Assembly: GCA_016204385.1 (NCBI GenBank)
Contig: JACQKW010000013.1
Span: forward strand, 76,507 to 109,991
Source: Candidatus Liptonbacteria bacterium
GTDB lineage: Bacteria; Patescibacteriota; Minisyncoccia; UBA6257; 2-01-FULL-56-20
Direction of reading: 5' to 3'
Length of the DNA stretch: 33,485 nt
Shown here: positions 6,761 to 15,121 of the stretch, piece after piece
How positions within the stretch are numbered: the first letter of the stretch is position 1
Layout of the letters: every line of letters begins with the position of its first letter
Notes under the pieces: model-generated
Told to the model about the DNA's origin: nothing
Database searches by the model: none
Seen by the model: the letters and a program-made list of their open reading frames with translations, nothing else
Position numbers and translations under genes: made by a program

Positions 6761-8206
6761 CTATTTCGGCCGCAGGAGGGGAAAAAGCGTCGTCTCCCGC
6801 ACGGGCTTATCCATAAGCACGGCAAAGAAACGTTCCGAGGCGCCGAATCCCGCCGCGGGGGGCATGCCATACTCCATCGCCGCAAGATATTCCTCGTCGA
6901 GCATCTGCGCTTCCTTGTCCCCCGCCTCGCGGAGCTTCATTTGCTCCTCGAACCGCGCGCGCTGGTCGAGCGGGTCGTTCAATTCCGAAAAACCTTTTCC
7001 GAGCTCGGTGCCGCACGCCATGATCTGCACGCGCTCAACTCGAGTAGGGTCGTTCGGAAGCCGTTTTGCCAAAGGTTCTATTTCCACCGGAGGGTTCACA
7101 AGAAACGTCGGCTGTATCAAATTCGGCCTCACGTTTTTCCTGTAGATGAGATCGATGAGCCGACCCTTGCCTAAGTTCCGCTCGGGCGTAAGGCCAAGCC
7201 CGCGCGCCTTTTCATATAATTCGTCCCGGGACGCCTTTGTAGGATCCAAACCGTTTGCGTCCCTGAACGCCTTCACATACTCCAGTTTTTTCCACTTCGC
7301 GCCCCAGTCAATCTTAGTCCCGCCGCACTCCGTCACCAGCCCTCCCGTCACCTTTTTAATGACAGCTTTATACATCTTCTCGAGCAGTTTCATGAGATCG
7401 CGGTAATCGTGGAACGCCCAGTAGAATTCGAGTTGCGTGTAGTCCTGAAGGTGCTCGCGGCTCACGCCTTCGTTCCTGAAAATTCTCCCGATCTCGAACA
7501 CTTTTTCAAATCCGCCGACGAGTAGTTTCTTGAGCGGCAGCTCAAGCGAGATGCGGAGGTAAAAATCGGAATCAAGCGCGTTGTAGTGTGTCACGAACGG
7601 TTCCGCCTCCGCACCGCCGGGCACCGTCTCAAAGACCGGCGCCTCGATTTCCAGGAAACCTTCCTTTTTGAGGTATGCGCGGGCCGCGTCCCAAAATATT
7701 GCTTTCTTGCGGAAAAGGTTTTTTATTTCATCGTTCGCAAGGAGGTCTAGATACCTCTGTCTATACCTCGTTTCTGTTTCTTCCACGCCATACCACTCGG
7801 TCGGGATCGGGCGAATGCTTTTTGCCGCAATGTGAAACTCCTTCACCTCCACGCTCTCCTGCCCTTTTTGCGTCTTGAAAAGCGGGCCGCTCACTGAAAC
7901 AAAATCACCGCGGTCGAGCACGTCTCTTAAAAACTCGAAATTCTTGAGGTTCTCTTTTTTGAAGACGCCCTGTATTTGCCCCGATTCGTCCTTTACGTCA
8001 ATAAAAATAACTCCTCCCTGATCGCGAATGCTCATCACGCGCCCCGCAAGCGCAACGGGCTTTTGTGATCCGCTAAGCGCCGCAAATTTTTCGAGCGCCT
8101 TGCCCACCGAAAACGACCGCGCGACCCGCGCAGGAAACGGATCGATTTTTGCCTCACTAATTTTTTTGAGCTTCCCTAACCGCTCATTCCGCAAATCGTC
8201 GAGCAT
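6761..8206 (-). CDS. lysS: lysyl-tRNA synthetase, class II
   Basis: 481 residues. The N-terminal OB fold (VALAGRVMSIRDQGGVIFIDVKD, about 50-72) binds the anticodon. The class II core shows motif 1 (ending EIEAPVFETVPGGAEAEPF), motif 2 (FRNEGVSREHLQDYTQLEFY) and motif 3 (GFGASERFFAVLMDKPVRET, then LFPLLRP). Motif 3 reads GASER where bacterial enzymes usually have G-I-D-R, but keeps the arginine that contacts ATP. It charges tRNA-Lys in the cytoplasm. The start is preceded by an extended -10 box 11 nt upstream, giving a very short leader. Its 3' end converges with dnaE with a 36-nt gap. Confidence 0.95.
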   Translation of the reverse strand: MLDDLRNERLGKLKKISEAKIDPFPARVARSFSVGKALEKFAALSGSQKPVALAGRVMSIRDQGGVIFIDVKDESGQIQGVFKKENLKNFEFLRDVLDRGDFVSVSGPLFKTQKGQESVEVKEFHIAAKSIRPIPTEWYGVEETETRYRQRYLDLLANDEIKNLFRKKAIFWDAARAYLKKEGFLEIEAPVFETVPGGAEAEPFVTHYNALDSDFYLRISLELPLKKLLVGGFEKVFEIGRIFRNEGVSREHLQDYTQLEFYWAFHDYRDLMKLLEKMYKAVIKKVTGGLVTECGGTKIDWGAKWKKLEYVKAFRDANGLDPTKASRDELYEKARGLGLTPERNLGKGRLIDLIYRKNVRPNLIQPTFLVNPPVEIEPLAKRLPNDPTRVERVQIMACGTELGKGFSELNDPLDQRARFEEQMKLREAGDKEAQMLDEEYLAAMEYGMPPAAGFGASERFFAVLMDKPVRETTLFPLLRPK

Positions 8207-8217
8207 AATATGAATTT

Positions 8218-8223
8218 ATTATA
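8218..8223 (-). promoter_or_regulatory. extended -10 box of lysS
   Basis: TGCTATAAT on the minus strand, 11 nt before the lysS ATG at 8206, immediately after the terminator of the upstream gene. Confidence 0.65.
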
Positions 8224-8228
8224 GCACG

Positions 8229-8255
8229 AAAAAATCAGCGCGGGTCGCGCGCTGA
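8229..8255 (-). terminator. Rho-independent terminator of the NUDIX gene
   Basis: On the minus strand TCAGCGCG and CGCGCTGA form an 8-bp stem with a 5-nt loop, followed by TTTTTT. It separates the NUDIX gene from the lysS promoter. Confidence 0.75.
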
Positions 8256-8346
8256 CTCAATGTTGGCAAAGAAAAAAAGATGAGATAAAACAAGACGGCA
8301 AGGGAAGCATTCCTCCGTGAAATTTTATGCACAGATAGTATCGAAT

Positions 8347-8781
8347 TTAATTACTTATCCCAAGTATTTTCCGCACGCCGGGGTCGAGATCGGTGGTGAT
8401 AAGTTTTTCGAGTTCCCCCGGTTTTATCCATTTAATTTCCCCGACTTCGTGCGGTTCCTGCGGCTCCGCAACCGGCTTCGGAGATACGAGCGAGCAAAGG
8501 TGATACACGACAAGGACAAGAAAATTGGGATGCACGCGCATGGAAATTTCCCGTTCCTGCTTTATTTCGTAGCCGGTCTCCGCAAGCACCTCGCGTTTCA
8601 CGCAGTCCGCGCGGCTTTCGTTTAATCGCTGTTTCCCGCCGGGAAACGCCCACGTAAGTTTGGTTCCGTCTCGGCCGTCTTCTTCTTTCACGCGCCGAAT
8701 CATCAGTACCTCGCCCCTATTATTGAACACCACGCCGAGGTTAATGAATTTTTGGCTCTCCTTCGGTGCGTCTTCAGACAT
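8347..8781 (-). CDS. NUDIX hydrolase
   Basis: 144 residues from the ATG at 8781. The Nudix box is present: GGKQRLNESRADCVKREVLAE continuing TGYEI, matching G-x5-E-x7-RE-U-x-E-x2-G with A in place of the first E of the usual EE pair. NUDIX enzymes hydrolyse nucleoside diphosphates linked to another moiety; the substrate here is unknown. The frame is open to 8931, but MSEDAPKESQ gives the normal family length, and TACAAT lies 8 nt before it, matching the leaderless pattern elsewhere. An alternative start at 8850 has a GAGG site and cannot be excluded. A terminator follows at 8229-8255. Confidence 0.85.
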   Translation of the reverse strand: MSEDAPKESQKFINLGVVFNNRGEVLMIRRVKEEDGRDGTKLTWAFPGGKQRLNESRADCVKREVLAETGYEIKQEREISMRVHPNFLVLVVYHLCSLVSPKPVAEPQEPHEVGEIKWIKPGELEKLITTDLDPGVRKILGISN

Positions 8782-8789
8782 CACGCTGG

Positions 8790-8795
8790 ATTGTA
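8790..8795 (-). promoter_or_regulatory. -10 box (leaderless) of the NUDIX gene
   Basis: TACAAT on the minus strand, 8 nt from the ATG at 8781; this supports that start. Confidence 0.45.
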
Positions 8796-8862
8796 ATACA
8801 TCTCCGGCCATTTGTCGAAGGCGTACACAACCGGTTGTCGAAATCATCATCCTGTCCTCTAT

Positions 8863-8900
8863 CCTCCATAGGCCTATTCGTACGAATAGGCCTATGGAGG
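8863..8900. repeat. 38-bp perfect palindrome
   Basis: The left arm 8863-8881 and right arm 8882-8900 are exact reverse complements, with core ATTCGTACGAAT at the centre. It lies between the ArsR-like gene and the NUDIX gene and has no T-tract. Confidence 0.9.
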
Positions 8901-8932
8901 AGCAAAACGAAAGTGTGTAGTCACATAGCACT

Positions 8933-9194
8933 TTAAAGCAACGTGAGGATAAATTTCGTCGGCTGTTTTTGGGAATTGTTTAAGCGATAAAATACCTGCA
9001 ATGCGCGCTGATCTTTATGAACGATATCGGCGACACCCAGGACGCCTAAATGTTTCGAGGTTGACCGGAACGATAACCTAATCGCGCCCGCAATCTCCCC
9101 CACCGAGGCCTCTCGATTCTCTTTCAGATATTTAAGAATGGCCAATCTTCTCTCGTTGGCAAGCGCTTTTAAAACTCTTTCTAACCCCCCGCAT
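8933..9194 (-). pseudogene. ArsR-family winged-helix regulator, apparently frameshifted near its start
   Basis: The frame encodes LERVLKALANERRLAILKYL followed by ASVGEIAGAIRLSFRSTSKHLGVL, the classic ArsR/SmtB winged helix-turn-helix, about 80 residues in all. No ATG or GTG exists in this frame, only a TTG at 9145 that would cut off helix 1. An ATG at 9194, 7 nt after a TATACT box, is one base out of frame because of a run of six G (plus-strand C at 9185-9190). With five G it would read MRG-LERVLKALANERR. It is therefore a sequencing error, a phase-variable or decayed gene, or a TTG-started short form. No metal-binding cysteines are seen. Confidence 0.65.
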
Positions 9195-9201
9195 GGCTTT
9201 C

Positions 9202-9207
9202 AGTATA
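9202..9207 (-). promoter_or_regulatory. -10 box (leaderless) of the ArsR-like gene
   Basis: TATACT on the minus strand, 7 nt before the ATG at 9194. Confidence 0.55.
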
Positions 9208-9231
9208 AACCATTCGAGCTCCCTATTCCAC

Positions 9232-9245
9232 TATTCGTACGAATA
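9232..9245. repeat. 14-bp palindrome with the ATTCGTACGAAT core
   Basis: TATTCGTACGAATA is its own reverse complement and carries the same core as the 38-bp palindrome at 8863-8900. It lies between the histidine kinase stop and the ArsR-like gene. Confidence 0.7.
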
Positions 9246-9282
9246 AGCCGATGGAGAAACAACGGCAAAAACTGGACCCGAA

Positions 9283-10893
9283 TCACGCCTTCTTGAGCTT
9301 GATCGTGAACCTGCTCCCCTTCCCCTCTCCTTCCGACTGCGCGGCGATGGTCCCTCCGTGGGCTTCGATAATTTTCTTCGCAATGAAGAGGCCGAGGCCA
9401 GTGCCCAAAATTTTTGCCTTCACTTTTTCGTCGCGCACAAATTCCTCGAAAAGATGCGTAAGCAACTCGGGACTCACGCCCCGGCCGGAATCCACAACCG
9501 AGACCGTAAGCCACTCCCCTTTCTCCGAGAGGAATACCTTTACGTAGCCGCTTTCGGTATATTTGATGGCATTGTCCGTCATGTTTTGAATCACCTGCTT
9601 CAACTTCTGCCGATCGGCATTCACAAGAGCGTCCGAGCGCGATTCAAAAGTAAACTCAAGCTTTTTCTCGTTTGCAAGCGGCTCGAGGCCAGACACCACG
9701 TCTTTCACGAGATCGGCAAGCTTCACCTTCTCGAACACATACTCCATTCTTCCCTCCTCCACGCGCCGCATGTCAAGCAGGGTATTGATAAGCGCGATAA
9801 GGTCATCGCTCGAACGCCTTATCTTCACCAACGTCTCGCGAACTTTGTCGCTTATCGGCCCGTAAATGCCCTCAAGAAGAATTTGCGCGAACCCCTTGAT
9901 TGCCGCAAGCGGCGATTTCACCTGATGCGACGCAAGCGAAAGCAATTGCGTCTTCGCGCGGCTCAAGTCCTCGAGCTTCACGTTGGCTACCTTCAATTGC
10001 TCATTCAGCCGCGCCAGCTCCTCGCGCTGTTCAACTTCGCGAAGCACGCTTTTGATGAGGAGGATGCCGAAAGAGAGCACGAGAAGAAAAACGCCAAATC
10101 GAAACACTAACTCTGTAGGGCTTTTTGAAAGTAGAACCTCGAAAAGCGTGACGACGGCTAAAATAAATGCGATACCCTCGGTCGCAATGACTTTGACGTT
10201 CAGTAGATGATATCGCGTAATCGCATAAGCAGTAAGCGCTACGAACGGAAACGTGAAGACGGCACCGAGAGGAATAAATCTCAACTTGTGAAAAAATAGC
10301 GGTAAAACCAAGTTAAATGCTATAAGCAACGAAAAAGTCACTAAGATCCCAATGAGAATAAGCCGGAATTGAACCTTTTCGATTCCTTTTGCTTGAATAA
10401 ATTTTTTGAACAAAACAAAAATGCCACCAAAAACAAGGTAAGCTGCAACGAGAGCGAACAAAAACATTCCTGGACCCCTGTCTGGGTCACTAACCTCACC
10501 AACAGGAGCTATCCTAACTATCTTAGAAAAAACAAGTGGTGTAAGAGTGACGACTGATGTCAAAATTACAATCGGGATCAAAACAAATCTATAACCACGG
10601 AAGAAATTTATATTCTCGTTTGGAAAAATAAGTAGCAGTCTAAATAAAGTAAAAGCATACCAAACTGAAATAAACAAATGTAATCTAAGATTCCATAGGG
10701 CGGCTCCCGGAGTAGTAAATCGTGAGTTTAAGTAATTAGAAATACCCCAAACAATAGCCACCATTGCAAAGGCAAGAAAAGCTTTATTCGTAGCGCTACG
10801 CCGATTACTAAAAAAAACAACAAAGCCCAAAATGCCAACTCCAGCAATTGCAATCCCAACTGATAGTAAATCAAGATTGACAAGTGGAATCAT
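9283..10893 (-). CDS. membrane-bound sensor histidine kinase
   Basis: 536 residues. The N-terminal half (about 1-285) has roughly eight hydrophobic segments, resembling the 7-TM histidine-kinase N-terminal module. A short coiled coil (about 285-315) leads to the dimerisation helix with SHQVKSPLAAIKGF, the phospho-acceptor being H323. The ATPase domain shows DNAIKYT (N box), DSGRGVSP (G1) and GTGLGLFIAKKI (G2). The SHQ variant of the H-box is known in other bacteria. It overlaps the upstream nitroreductase gene by 4 nt (ATGA), so the two are translationally coupled. The membrane half is AT-rich and the kinase half GC-rich, as if assembled from two sources. No partner regulator is adjacent; two lone receivers lie at 26.8-27.6 kb. 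Confidence 0.92.
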   Translation of the reverse strand: MIPLVNLDLLSVGIAIAGVGILGFVVFFSNRRSATNKAFLAFAMVAIVWGISNYLNSRFTTPGAALWNLRLHLFISVWYAFTLFRLLLIFPNENINFFRGYRFVLIPIVILTSVVTLTPLVFSKIVRIAPVGEVSDPDRGPGMFLFALVAAYLVFGGIFVLFKKFIQAKGIEKVQFRLILIGILVTFSLLIAFNLVLPLFFHKLRFIPLGAVFTFPFVALTAYAITRYHLLNVKVIATEGIAFILAVVTLFEVLLSKSPTELVFRFGVFLLVLSFGILLIKSVLREVEQREELARLNEQLKVANVKLEDLSRAKTQLLSLASHQVKSPLAAIKGFAQILLEGIYGPISDKVRETLVKIRRSSDDLIALINTLLDMRRVEEGRMEYVFEKVKLADLVKDVVSGLEPLANEKKLEFTFESRSDALVNADRQKLKQVIQNMTDNAIKYTESGYVKVFLSEKGEWLTVSVVDSGRGVSPELLTHLFEEFVRDEKVKAKILGTGLGLFIAKKIIEAHGGTIAAQSEGEGKGSRFTIKLKKA

Positions 10894-11969
10894 GTTTTTT
10901 GTTGAAGATCAATAATCTCTGGGGGGAGTTTCAGAGACTGTGCTGTTGGTGGATCCGCATAGCCAAGTCGAAACATAATAGGGATTGTTTCTCTTTCTAA
11001 TTTAAAAATCTGGCGCACTTTCTCATAAGACTCTTTAATCAACTCAACTTGTCTTGAGGTAAACGGTTCAAAATTCCCCGCAAAAATTCTCTGCATGAAA
11101 AATAATATGCCTGTCATCGGTTGAAAACTTAACCCTAACTTCGTTGCAGTAAGCCAAACTCGTTCCATTATTCTTCCGGCCGTTACGAAGTCACTATTTT
11201 TATTCCCGCGAACCGCCACGATACCGACCGCCGCAGACGAGTCATACACCTTACCATTTTGTTTCCAAACTGCTTTTGAAGCTCCAACTCTATTTAAAAC
11301 TTTTAAGATCGGCCAATGCCTAAACAACCTAAACGTAGCCCGTGCAGGCGGCGGCAGTTCAAGCGTTTTAATATCAAACCCTAGTTTCTTTTGCTGATTC
11401 TCTTCGTCAGTCCAGTTGATATGACTGAATAAAAAATCATGTATTGATTTATTCTCAAGAGCAAGTCGTTCGTTCATGCTCCCCACAAGAGATAAAACTT
11501 TAATATCCTCTCTTTTCCCCGTAAGCAACACGTTTCCTCCGACAATGTCGCCAGCGGAATGTAAAAGGGCGTGACACACTTCCTGTGCAAGCGGCGTTTT
11601 TTTGTACGGCTTGCGATTCGTTGCACGCTTGATGATATATTGGTAGAGTGGTTCGTCCTTAGGTTTTGATTCACTGAAGACGACAGTCGCCACAATGTCA
11701 GCGTCATTCCTGTCTGGAAACACTTCTATATGCCCCGGATAGCCGAGGGCAGCGGCAGCGATTGAAATGTTCTCAAGAAGCGCTCCATGGGCAACATATG
11801 ACCCTCTCTGTCGAAAATTGTAAGGCGATTGATCTCGTCCCGGAATGTTAAAGACATAGATCGTGTGCGCACGGACCCTGAATTTCCACGGCTGGCAATT
11901 TTCACCCGACGGCGCTTGCGCGCCGGCTTCGAGGATTTTTTGGATCACTTCGCGAGGAACAATCGTCAT
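10890..11969 (-). CDS. FMN-dependent nitroreductase-family protein (Acg / Rv1355c C-terminal type)
   Basis: 359 residues. The N-terminal motif (ILEAGAQAPSGENCQPWKF) is the FMN-binding signature of nitroreductases. Residues about 55-75 (GSYVAHGALLENISIAAAALG) continue the fold, and the length equals the longer Acg-like subgroup. Members use FMN for redox chemistry or flavin storage; the substrate is unknown. From memory it most resembles the nitroreductase half of Rv1355c-type ThiF-nitroreductase fusions, and a ThiF protein resembling the other half is encoded at 15238-16464. The ATG at 11969 is chosen over the TTG three bases earlier because the -10 box lies 7 nt upstream. It overlaps the histidine kinase start by 4 nt. 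Confidence 0.82.
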   Translation of the reverse strand: MTIVPREVIQKILEAGAQAPSGENCQPWKFRVRAHTIYVFNIPGRDQSPYNFRQRGSYVAHGALLENISIAAAALGYPGHIEVFPDRNDADIVATVVFSESKPKDEPLYQYIIKRATNRKPYKKTPLAQEVCHALLHSAGDIVGGNVLLTGKREDIKVLSLVGSMNERLALENKSIHDFLFSHINWTDEENQQKKLGFDIKTLELPPPARATFRLFRHWPILKVLNRVGASKAVWKQNGKVYDSSAAVGIVAVRGNKNSDFVTAGRIMERVWLTATKLGLSFQPMTGILFFMQRIFAGNFEPFTSRQVELIKESYEKVRQIFKLERETIPIMFRLGYADPPTAQSLKLPPEIIDLQQKT

Positions 11970-11976
11970 CAATTAC

Positions 11977-11982
11977 ATTATA
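11977..11982 (-). promoter_or_regulatory. extended -10 box (leaderless) of the nitroreductase-kinase operon
   Basis: TGCTATAAT on the minus strand, 7 nt before the ATG at 11969. Confidence 0.65.
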
Positions 11983-12013
11983 GCAGACCAGAGACAATAA
12001 GAGGAAGAAAGAT

Positions 12014-12043
12014 TTGACAAATCCACATAAAGCAGGATATTTT
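12014..12043 (+). promoter_or_regulatory. sigma70-type promoter of the nucleotidyltransferase gene
   Basis: TTGACA (12014-12019), an 18-nt spacer and TATTTT (12038-12043). The leader then carries a strong AAGGAGGT site just before the ATG at 12083. Confidence 0.65.
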
Positions 12044-12082
12044 AATTAGCTATTCACAACTTAAAAAGGAAGGAGGTTTCGA

Positions 12083-12808
12083 ATGCAAGCGATTGTGCTC
12101 GCCGGCGGCAAAGGCGAACGTCTGTGGCCATTGACTGCCACGCTCCCCAAGGCAATGATACCGATCCTCGGCAAACCGATCCTCTCCTACCATCTCAACT
12201 GGCTCCGCGGGGAGGGGGTGACCGATGCGGTGGTGGCGTGTGGAGACAAGTCAGAAACGATCATCGAGTACTGCCGGGAGAATCCCGTTCGTAATCTCCG
12301 CATTCGGTTTCTGATAGAACACGAACTCTTGGGACGAGGCGGCGCGACGCGAAAAGCCGCAGAACTTCTCCCGCTCCCCAACGAACCCTCAATCGTCTCT
12401 CAAGGCGACACCGTAAGCGATATGCCGCTACGAGAGGCGATGGAATCGCATCGTTCCTCCCTGGCAATACTCACCTTGATGCTCGTGCCGTACCGATCGC
12501 GCTTCGGAGTTGTCGAGATCGGAAACGATAACTTCGTCACGCGCTTCCGTGAGAAACCGCGGCTACCATACTGGGCGAATGCAGGTACCTTCATCGCCTC
12601 GCCGGAATTTTTCGCGTATCTCCCAACGAAAGGAGACGAGGATTCCACTATTGAACTCCTTGCTCGCGAACACCGGGTGATAAGTTTTCGCACTTCCCAC
12701 TACTGGCGTTCGATCGATCTGCAAAAAGACATCAGCGAAGCCGAGGCAGACCTTCGTCTCCCTTCGCTTCCTCACGAAGAATCTTACGATCCATCACGCC
12801 CCGCCTAA
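12083..12808 (+). CDS. sugar-phosphate nucleotidyltransferase
   Basis: 241 residues of the NTP_transferase fold. The pyrophosphorylase signature MQAIVLAGGKGERLWPLT and LPKAMIPILGKPIL open the protein and bind the NTP. SQGDTVSD (about residue 110) is the position of the metal-binding aspartate, and NAGTFIASPEF (about 170) is typical of mannose-1-phosphate guanylyl- and glucose-1-phosphate thymidylyl-transferases. It would make a nucleotide sugar for surface polysaccharide; the sugar cannot be told from sequence. It lacks the left-handed beta-helix tail of GlmU. It has its own promoter, a strong Shine-Dalgarno site and a terminator overlapping its stop codon, so it is a self-contained unit. Confidence 0.88.
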   Translation: MQAIVLAGGKGERLWPLTATLPKAMIPILGKPILSYHLNWLRGEGVTDAVVACGDKSETIIEYCRENPVRNLRIRFLIEHELLGRGGATRKAAELLPLPNEPSIVSQGDTVSDMPLREAMESHRSSLAILTLMLVPYRSRFGVVEIGNDNFVTRFREKPRLPYWANAGTFIASPEFFAYLPTKGDEDSTIELLAREHRVISFRTSHYWRSIDLQKDISEAEADLRLPSLPHEESYDPSRPA

Positions 12809-12824
12809 CACGGGGCTTATTTTT
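12798..12824 (+). terminator. Rho-independent terminator of the nucleotidyltransferase gene
   Basis: GCCCCG (12798-12803) and CGGGGC (12811-12816) form a stem with the TAA stop codon in the loop, followed by a T-rich tail. Confidence 0.8.
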
Positions 12825-13371
12825 TCCCCACAAGCGCGAGGAGAAGCGCAAGCATACTGCCAGCTACTTTGATTTCATTCTTGAGCATTTTTTTTATTAC
12901 CGTGTCCCTTCTCACAAGAAAAACGTCGATCGCTTCGGTTTCGTCCATTTTCGCTTTGGCTACTTGCGTTACGCCTTTCGCAAAAAAGATGTAGAGCCCG
13001 TTTCCTTTTTCTTTAGTAGGGTTTGAATAAAAAAAACCAAGTTGCTTCCATGTTCCGGCACCGTATCCAGTTTCCTCCGTCAATTCCCGCTTCGCTGCAT
13101 GAAGCGGCGTTTCATACTTATCAATATATCCCGCGGGAACTTCGAGAAGAATCTTCCCGGCGCCATGCTTATATTGCCGAACCAGCGGGATCTTACCATC
13201 TTTCGTGAGCGCCACAACCAAGACAATATCGGGAAACACCCCAAGAAAATAATCGTTGATTATTTTGCCAGGTGCGATCTTTACTCTATCTCGCCGGACC
13301 CTGTACCAGCGGCGGTCAAAAACCGTTTTTGAGCCGAGCAATTTCCAGCTATGAATAGATTTTTTCTCCAT
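12817..13371 (-). CDS. NUDIX hydrolase, ADP-ribose pyrophosphatase-like
   Basis: 184 residues starting MEKKSIHSWKLLGSK. The strand VRRDRVKIAPG..IINDYF and the block VPAGYIDKYETPLHAAKREL followed by TEETGYGAG give a full Nudix box G-x5-E-x7-REL-x-EE-x-G preceded by LLEVPAG, as in ADP-ribose/ADP-sugar pyrophosphatases. It would clear or recycle nucleotide-linked sugars. The ATG at 13371 is 7 nt after a TAGACT box; the frame extends further upstream into the ROK gene without homology. The start is 10 nt after the ROK stop, so it may also be read from that gene's transcript. Confidence 0.9.
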   Translation of the reverse strand: MEKKSIHSWKLLGSKTVFDRRWYRVRRDRVKIAPGKIINDYFLGVFPDIVLVVALTKDGKIPLVRQYKHGAGKILLEVPAGYIDKYETPLHAAKRELTEETGYGAGTWKQLGFFYSNPTKEKGNGLYIFFAKGVTQVAKAKMDETEAIDVFLVRRDTVIKKMLKNEIKVAGSMLALLLALVGKK

Positions 13372-13378
13372 GGTGATT

Positions 13379-13384
13379 AGTCTA
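13379..13384 (-). promoter_or_regulatory. -10 box (leaderless) of the ADP-ribose-type NUDIX gene
   Basis: TAGACT on the minus strand, 7 nt before the ATG at 13371 and overlapping the end of the ROK gene. Confidence 0.5.
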
Positions 13385-14206
13385 GCGTTGCATCGCGCGC
13401 CATGCAAATCCACCTATTAACGCGGCATCGCCGCCAAGTTTTCCCATAGCGAGCTGCGGCGGAGGCGTGACCAACACCATCGTGCGAAGCTTCCTCCGCA
13501 GTGCCGGCAAAAACTTTTCGAATCTCGCCGCGACCGGCCCTACCAAGACGACAATCTCGGGAGCCCAGAAAACGGCGACGTTGGCGAGGGCTTGCGCGAA
13601 CCGACGCACCGATCTCTTAAAGTAATCTTCCGAAAGTGTTTCCGGTTCGCGTCCGGTCAAAATCTTGAAGGCGCTGCCCGATATGAAGCTCTCGAACGAT
13701 CCCGGGGCTTTCCCGGGGAACAACGACTTTGTGAGTTCTAAAATTTGATGGCCAGGCTCGAAATTGAATTTCCCTCGGATAATTTCTTTATTTTTTATTA
13801 AAGCTCCACCTGCCCCTGTTGCAATACTCACCATCGCGACGCATGTAAAACCTCTCCCTGCCCCATGCACCGCTTCGCCGAGTGCCGCCAGCTCGACATC
13901 GTTGAAGAGACTTGCTTTAATTTTATGCGCGCGAAAATCGCGGACAATATCCCGCTTGGCGTAATCTTTGAGATTCAGTGGGTGAAGGAGTTTTCCGCTC
14001 GATACGTCGAATGGCGAAGCAATACCTACAATAAGATGACTGATCTTTTCCCTCCTAAAAAACTCGACAATAGCTTGAATCTCGTTTCCATAAATTTTCA
14101 GTGTTGGAAATTGAAACTTTTTGAAATCCGTCGCACTCCTGAAATGCCAACCAATTCTTGTATTACTCGCTCCGATATCAACAACGGCATATTTTGTGGT
14201 GTTCAT
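13382..14206 (-). CDS. ROK-family protein (sugar kinase or regulator-like)
   Basis: 274 residues from the ATG at 14206. The phosphate-1 motif VVDIGASNTRIGW and the later SIATGAGGALI place it in the ROK / actin-like ATPase family, with EPGHQIL at the usual metal-site histidine. The CxCGxxGC zinc motif of classic ROK kinases is missing, replaced by a region rich in F and S before SFESFISGSAF. There is no N-terminal DNA-binding domain, so a small-molecule kinase is likelier than a repressor. The open frame runs 78 codons further upstream but has low-complexity AT-rich sequence with no homology. It is followed by the NUDIX gene 10 nt later. Confidence 0.8.
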   Translation of the reverse strand: MNTTKYAVVDIGASNTRIGWHFRSATDFKKFQFPTLKIYGNEIQAIVEFFRREKISHLIVGIASPFDVSSGKLLHPLNLKDYAKRDIVRDFRAHKIKASLFNDVELAALGEAVHGAGRGFTCVAMVSIATGAGGALIKNKEIIRGKFNFEPGHQILELTKSLFPGKAPGSFESFISGSAFKILTGREPETLSEDYFKRSVRRFAQALANVAVFWAPEIVVLVGPVAARFEKFLPALRRKLRTMVLVTPPPQLAMGKLGGDAALIGGFAWRAMQR

Positions 14207-14323
14207 AAAAGTTTTTCGAAAATAATGATTTGGCAATTCATTTAACTCTTTGTAAACGTCGAAATCCGCATAGTAAATAATACCAGAAAGACTTGATTTG
14301 AAAAAATCGCTAGAAAATGTAAA

Positions 14324-15046
14324 ATGGAATTCTGCGCAATGATTGAGCATGAGAAAACAAGAATCAGTAAAAAGGTAGATATGCTTTGCATCCTTGGACG
14401 TGGGATTGAAAAGGTAGAGGAACAATGGATACCCACACAATACATCGCCCGTCGTTCAAAAAACAATGAACATCTTGGTATCCGTGCCAAGGAAATATCT
14501 GCAAACGATGATGATCCTCGAATCTTTATCGCTGGCGGAGAATGCAACGTCTTCGCGGCATCTGTACTTTTTAAGAGGTGGCAAGAAAAAGGAAGGGTGC
14601 CTCAAATCGTAACATTCGCTGCAGGGCGTCCTCCATATCTCTCGAAAGAATCTGATTCCACTCTTAGCGAGGGGAAAATTTTGAAAGAGTATTTTCTTGC
14701 CAGAGTAGATCTGGGAGAAACAAAAATTGTAGAACAATCACACAATCAGAACAGTTGGGACGATATCGTCGAAACGCTAGAATTAGCGCGAGTAAAAAAA
14801 TTAGCGACGGTATGCGCCATTACAGTTCTTGTTCATATTCCTAGATGTCGAGAAATCCTTAGGCAGGCTCTCCAGAAAAACCCCCAGTTTCGCTCGGTCG
14901 AAATGTATTTTTGTGCGTCTGAATTTGTACTTCTTGACCACTCGCCCAATTTCGCTTTTTTGTGGGATGCTATGATTTCTAAGGCTTTCGTGCGAACTGC
15001 TGACTATGAAAGACGAGCAATTAGAACATTAAAAGAGAGCGCCTGA
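14324..15046 (+). CDS. YdcF / DUF218-like protein (tentative)
   Basis: 240 residues, soluble, AT-rich. LCILGRGIE near residue 21, then RIFIAGGECNVFAASVLFKRW, and later IVEQSHNQNSWDDIVETLELA match the order of the YdcF/SanA (DUF218) pattern: a glycine-rich first strand, a GG motif, and E-x-S-x-N-T preceding a helix. Several consensus residues differ, so the assignment is tentative. DUF218 proteins are linked to cell-envelope functions and bind nucleotides such as SAM in one case. The ATG at 14324 or the one at 14339 could be the start. A stretch to 15121 after it has no supportable gene. Confidence 0.6.
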   Translation: MEFCAMIEHEKTRISKKVDMLCILGRGIEKVEEQWIPTQYIARRSKNNEHLGIRAKEISANDDDPRIFIAGGECNVFAASVLFKRWQEKGRVPQIVTFAAGRPPYLSKESDSTLSEGKILKEYFLARVDLGETKIVEQSHNQNSWDDIVETLELARVKKLATVCAITVLVHIPRCREILRQALQKNPQFRSVEMYFCASEFVLLDHSPNFAFLWDAMISKAFVRTADYERRAIRTLKESA

Positions 15047-15121
15047 AACAGAATTCCTTCGCGGGGAATCACCACCTTTATTATATATAGACCGAAGAAG
15101 GCCGCCGTAACACAACGTTAG

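Noticed and set aside
8863-8900. 38-bp palindrome as a terminator
   Set aside because: There is no T-tract on either strand.
14207-14440. 78-codon N-terminal extension of the ROK protein
   Set aside because: It is AT-rich and without homology, and the actin-fold motif begins right after the ATG at 14206.
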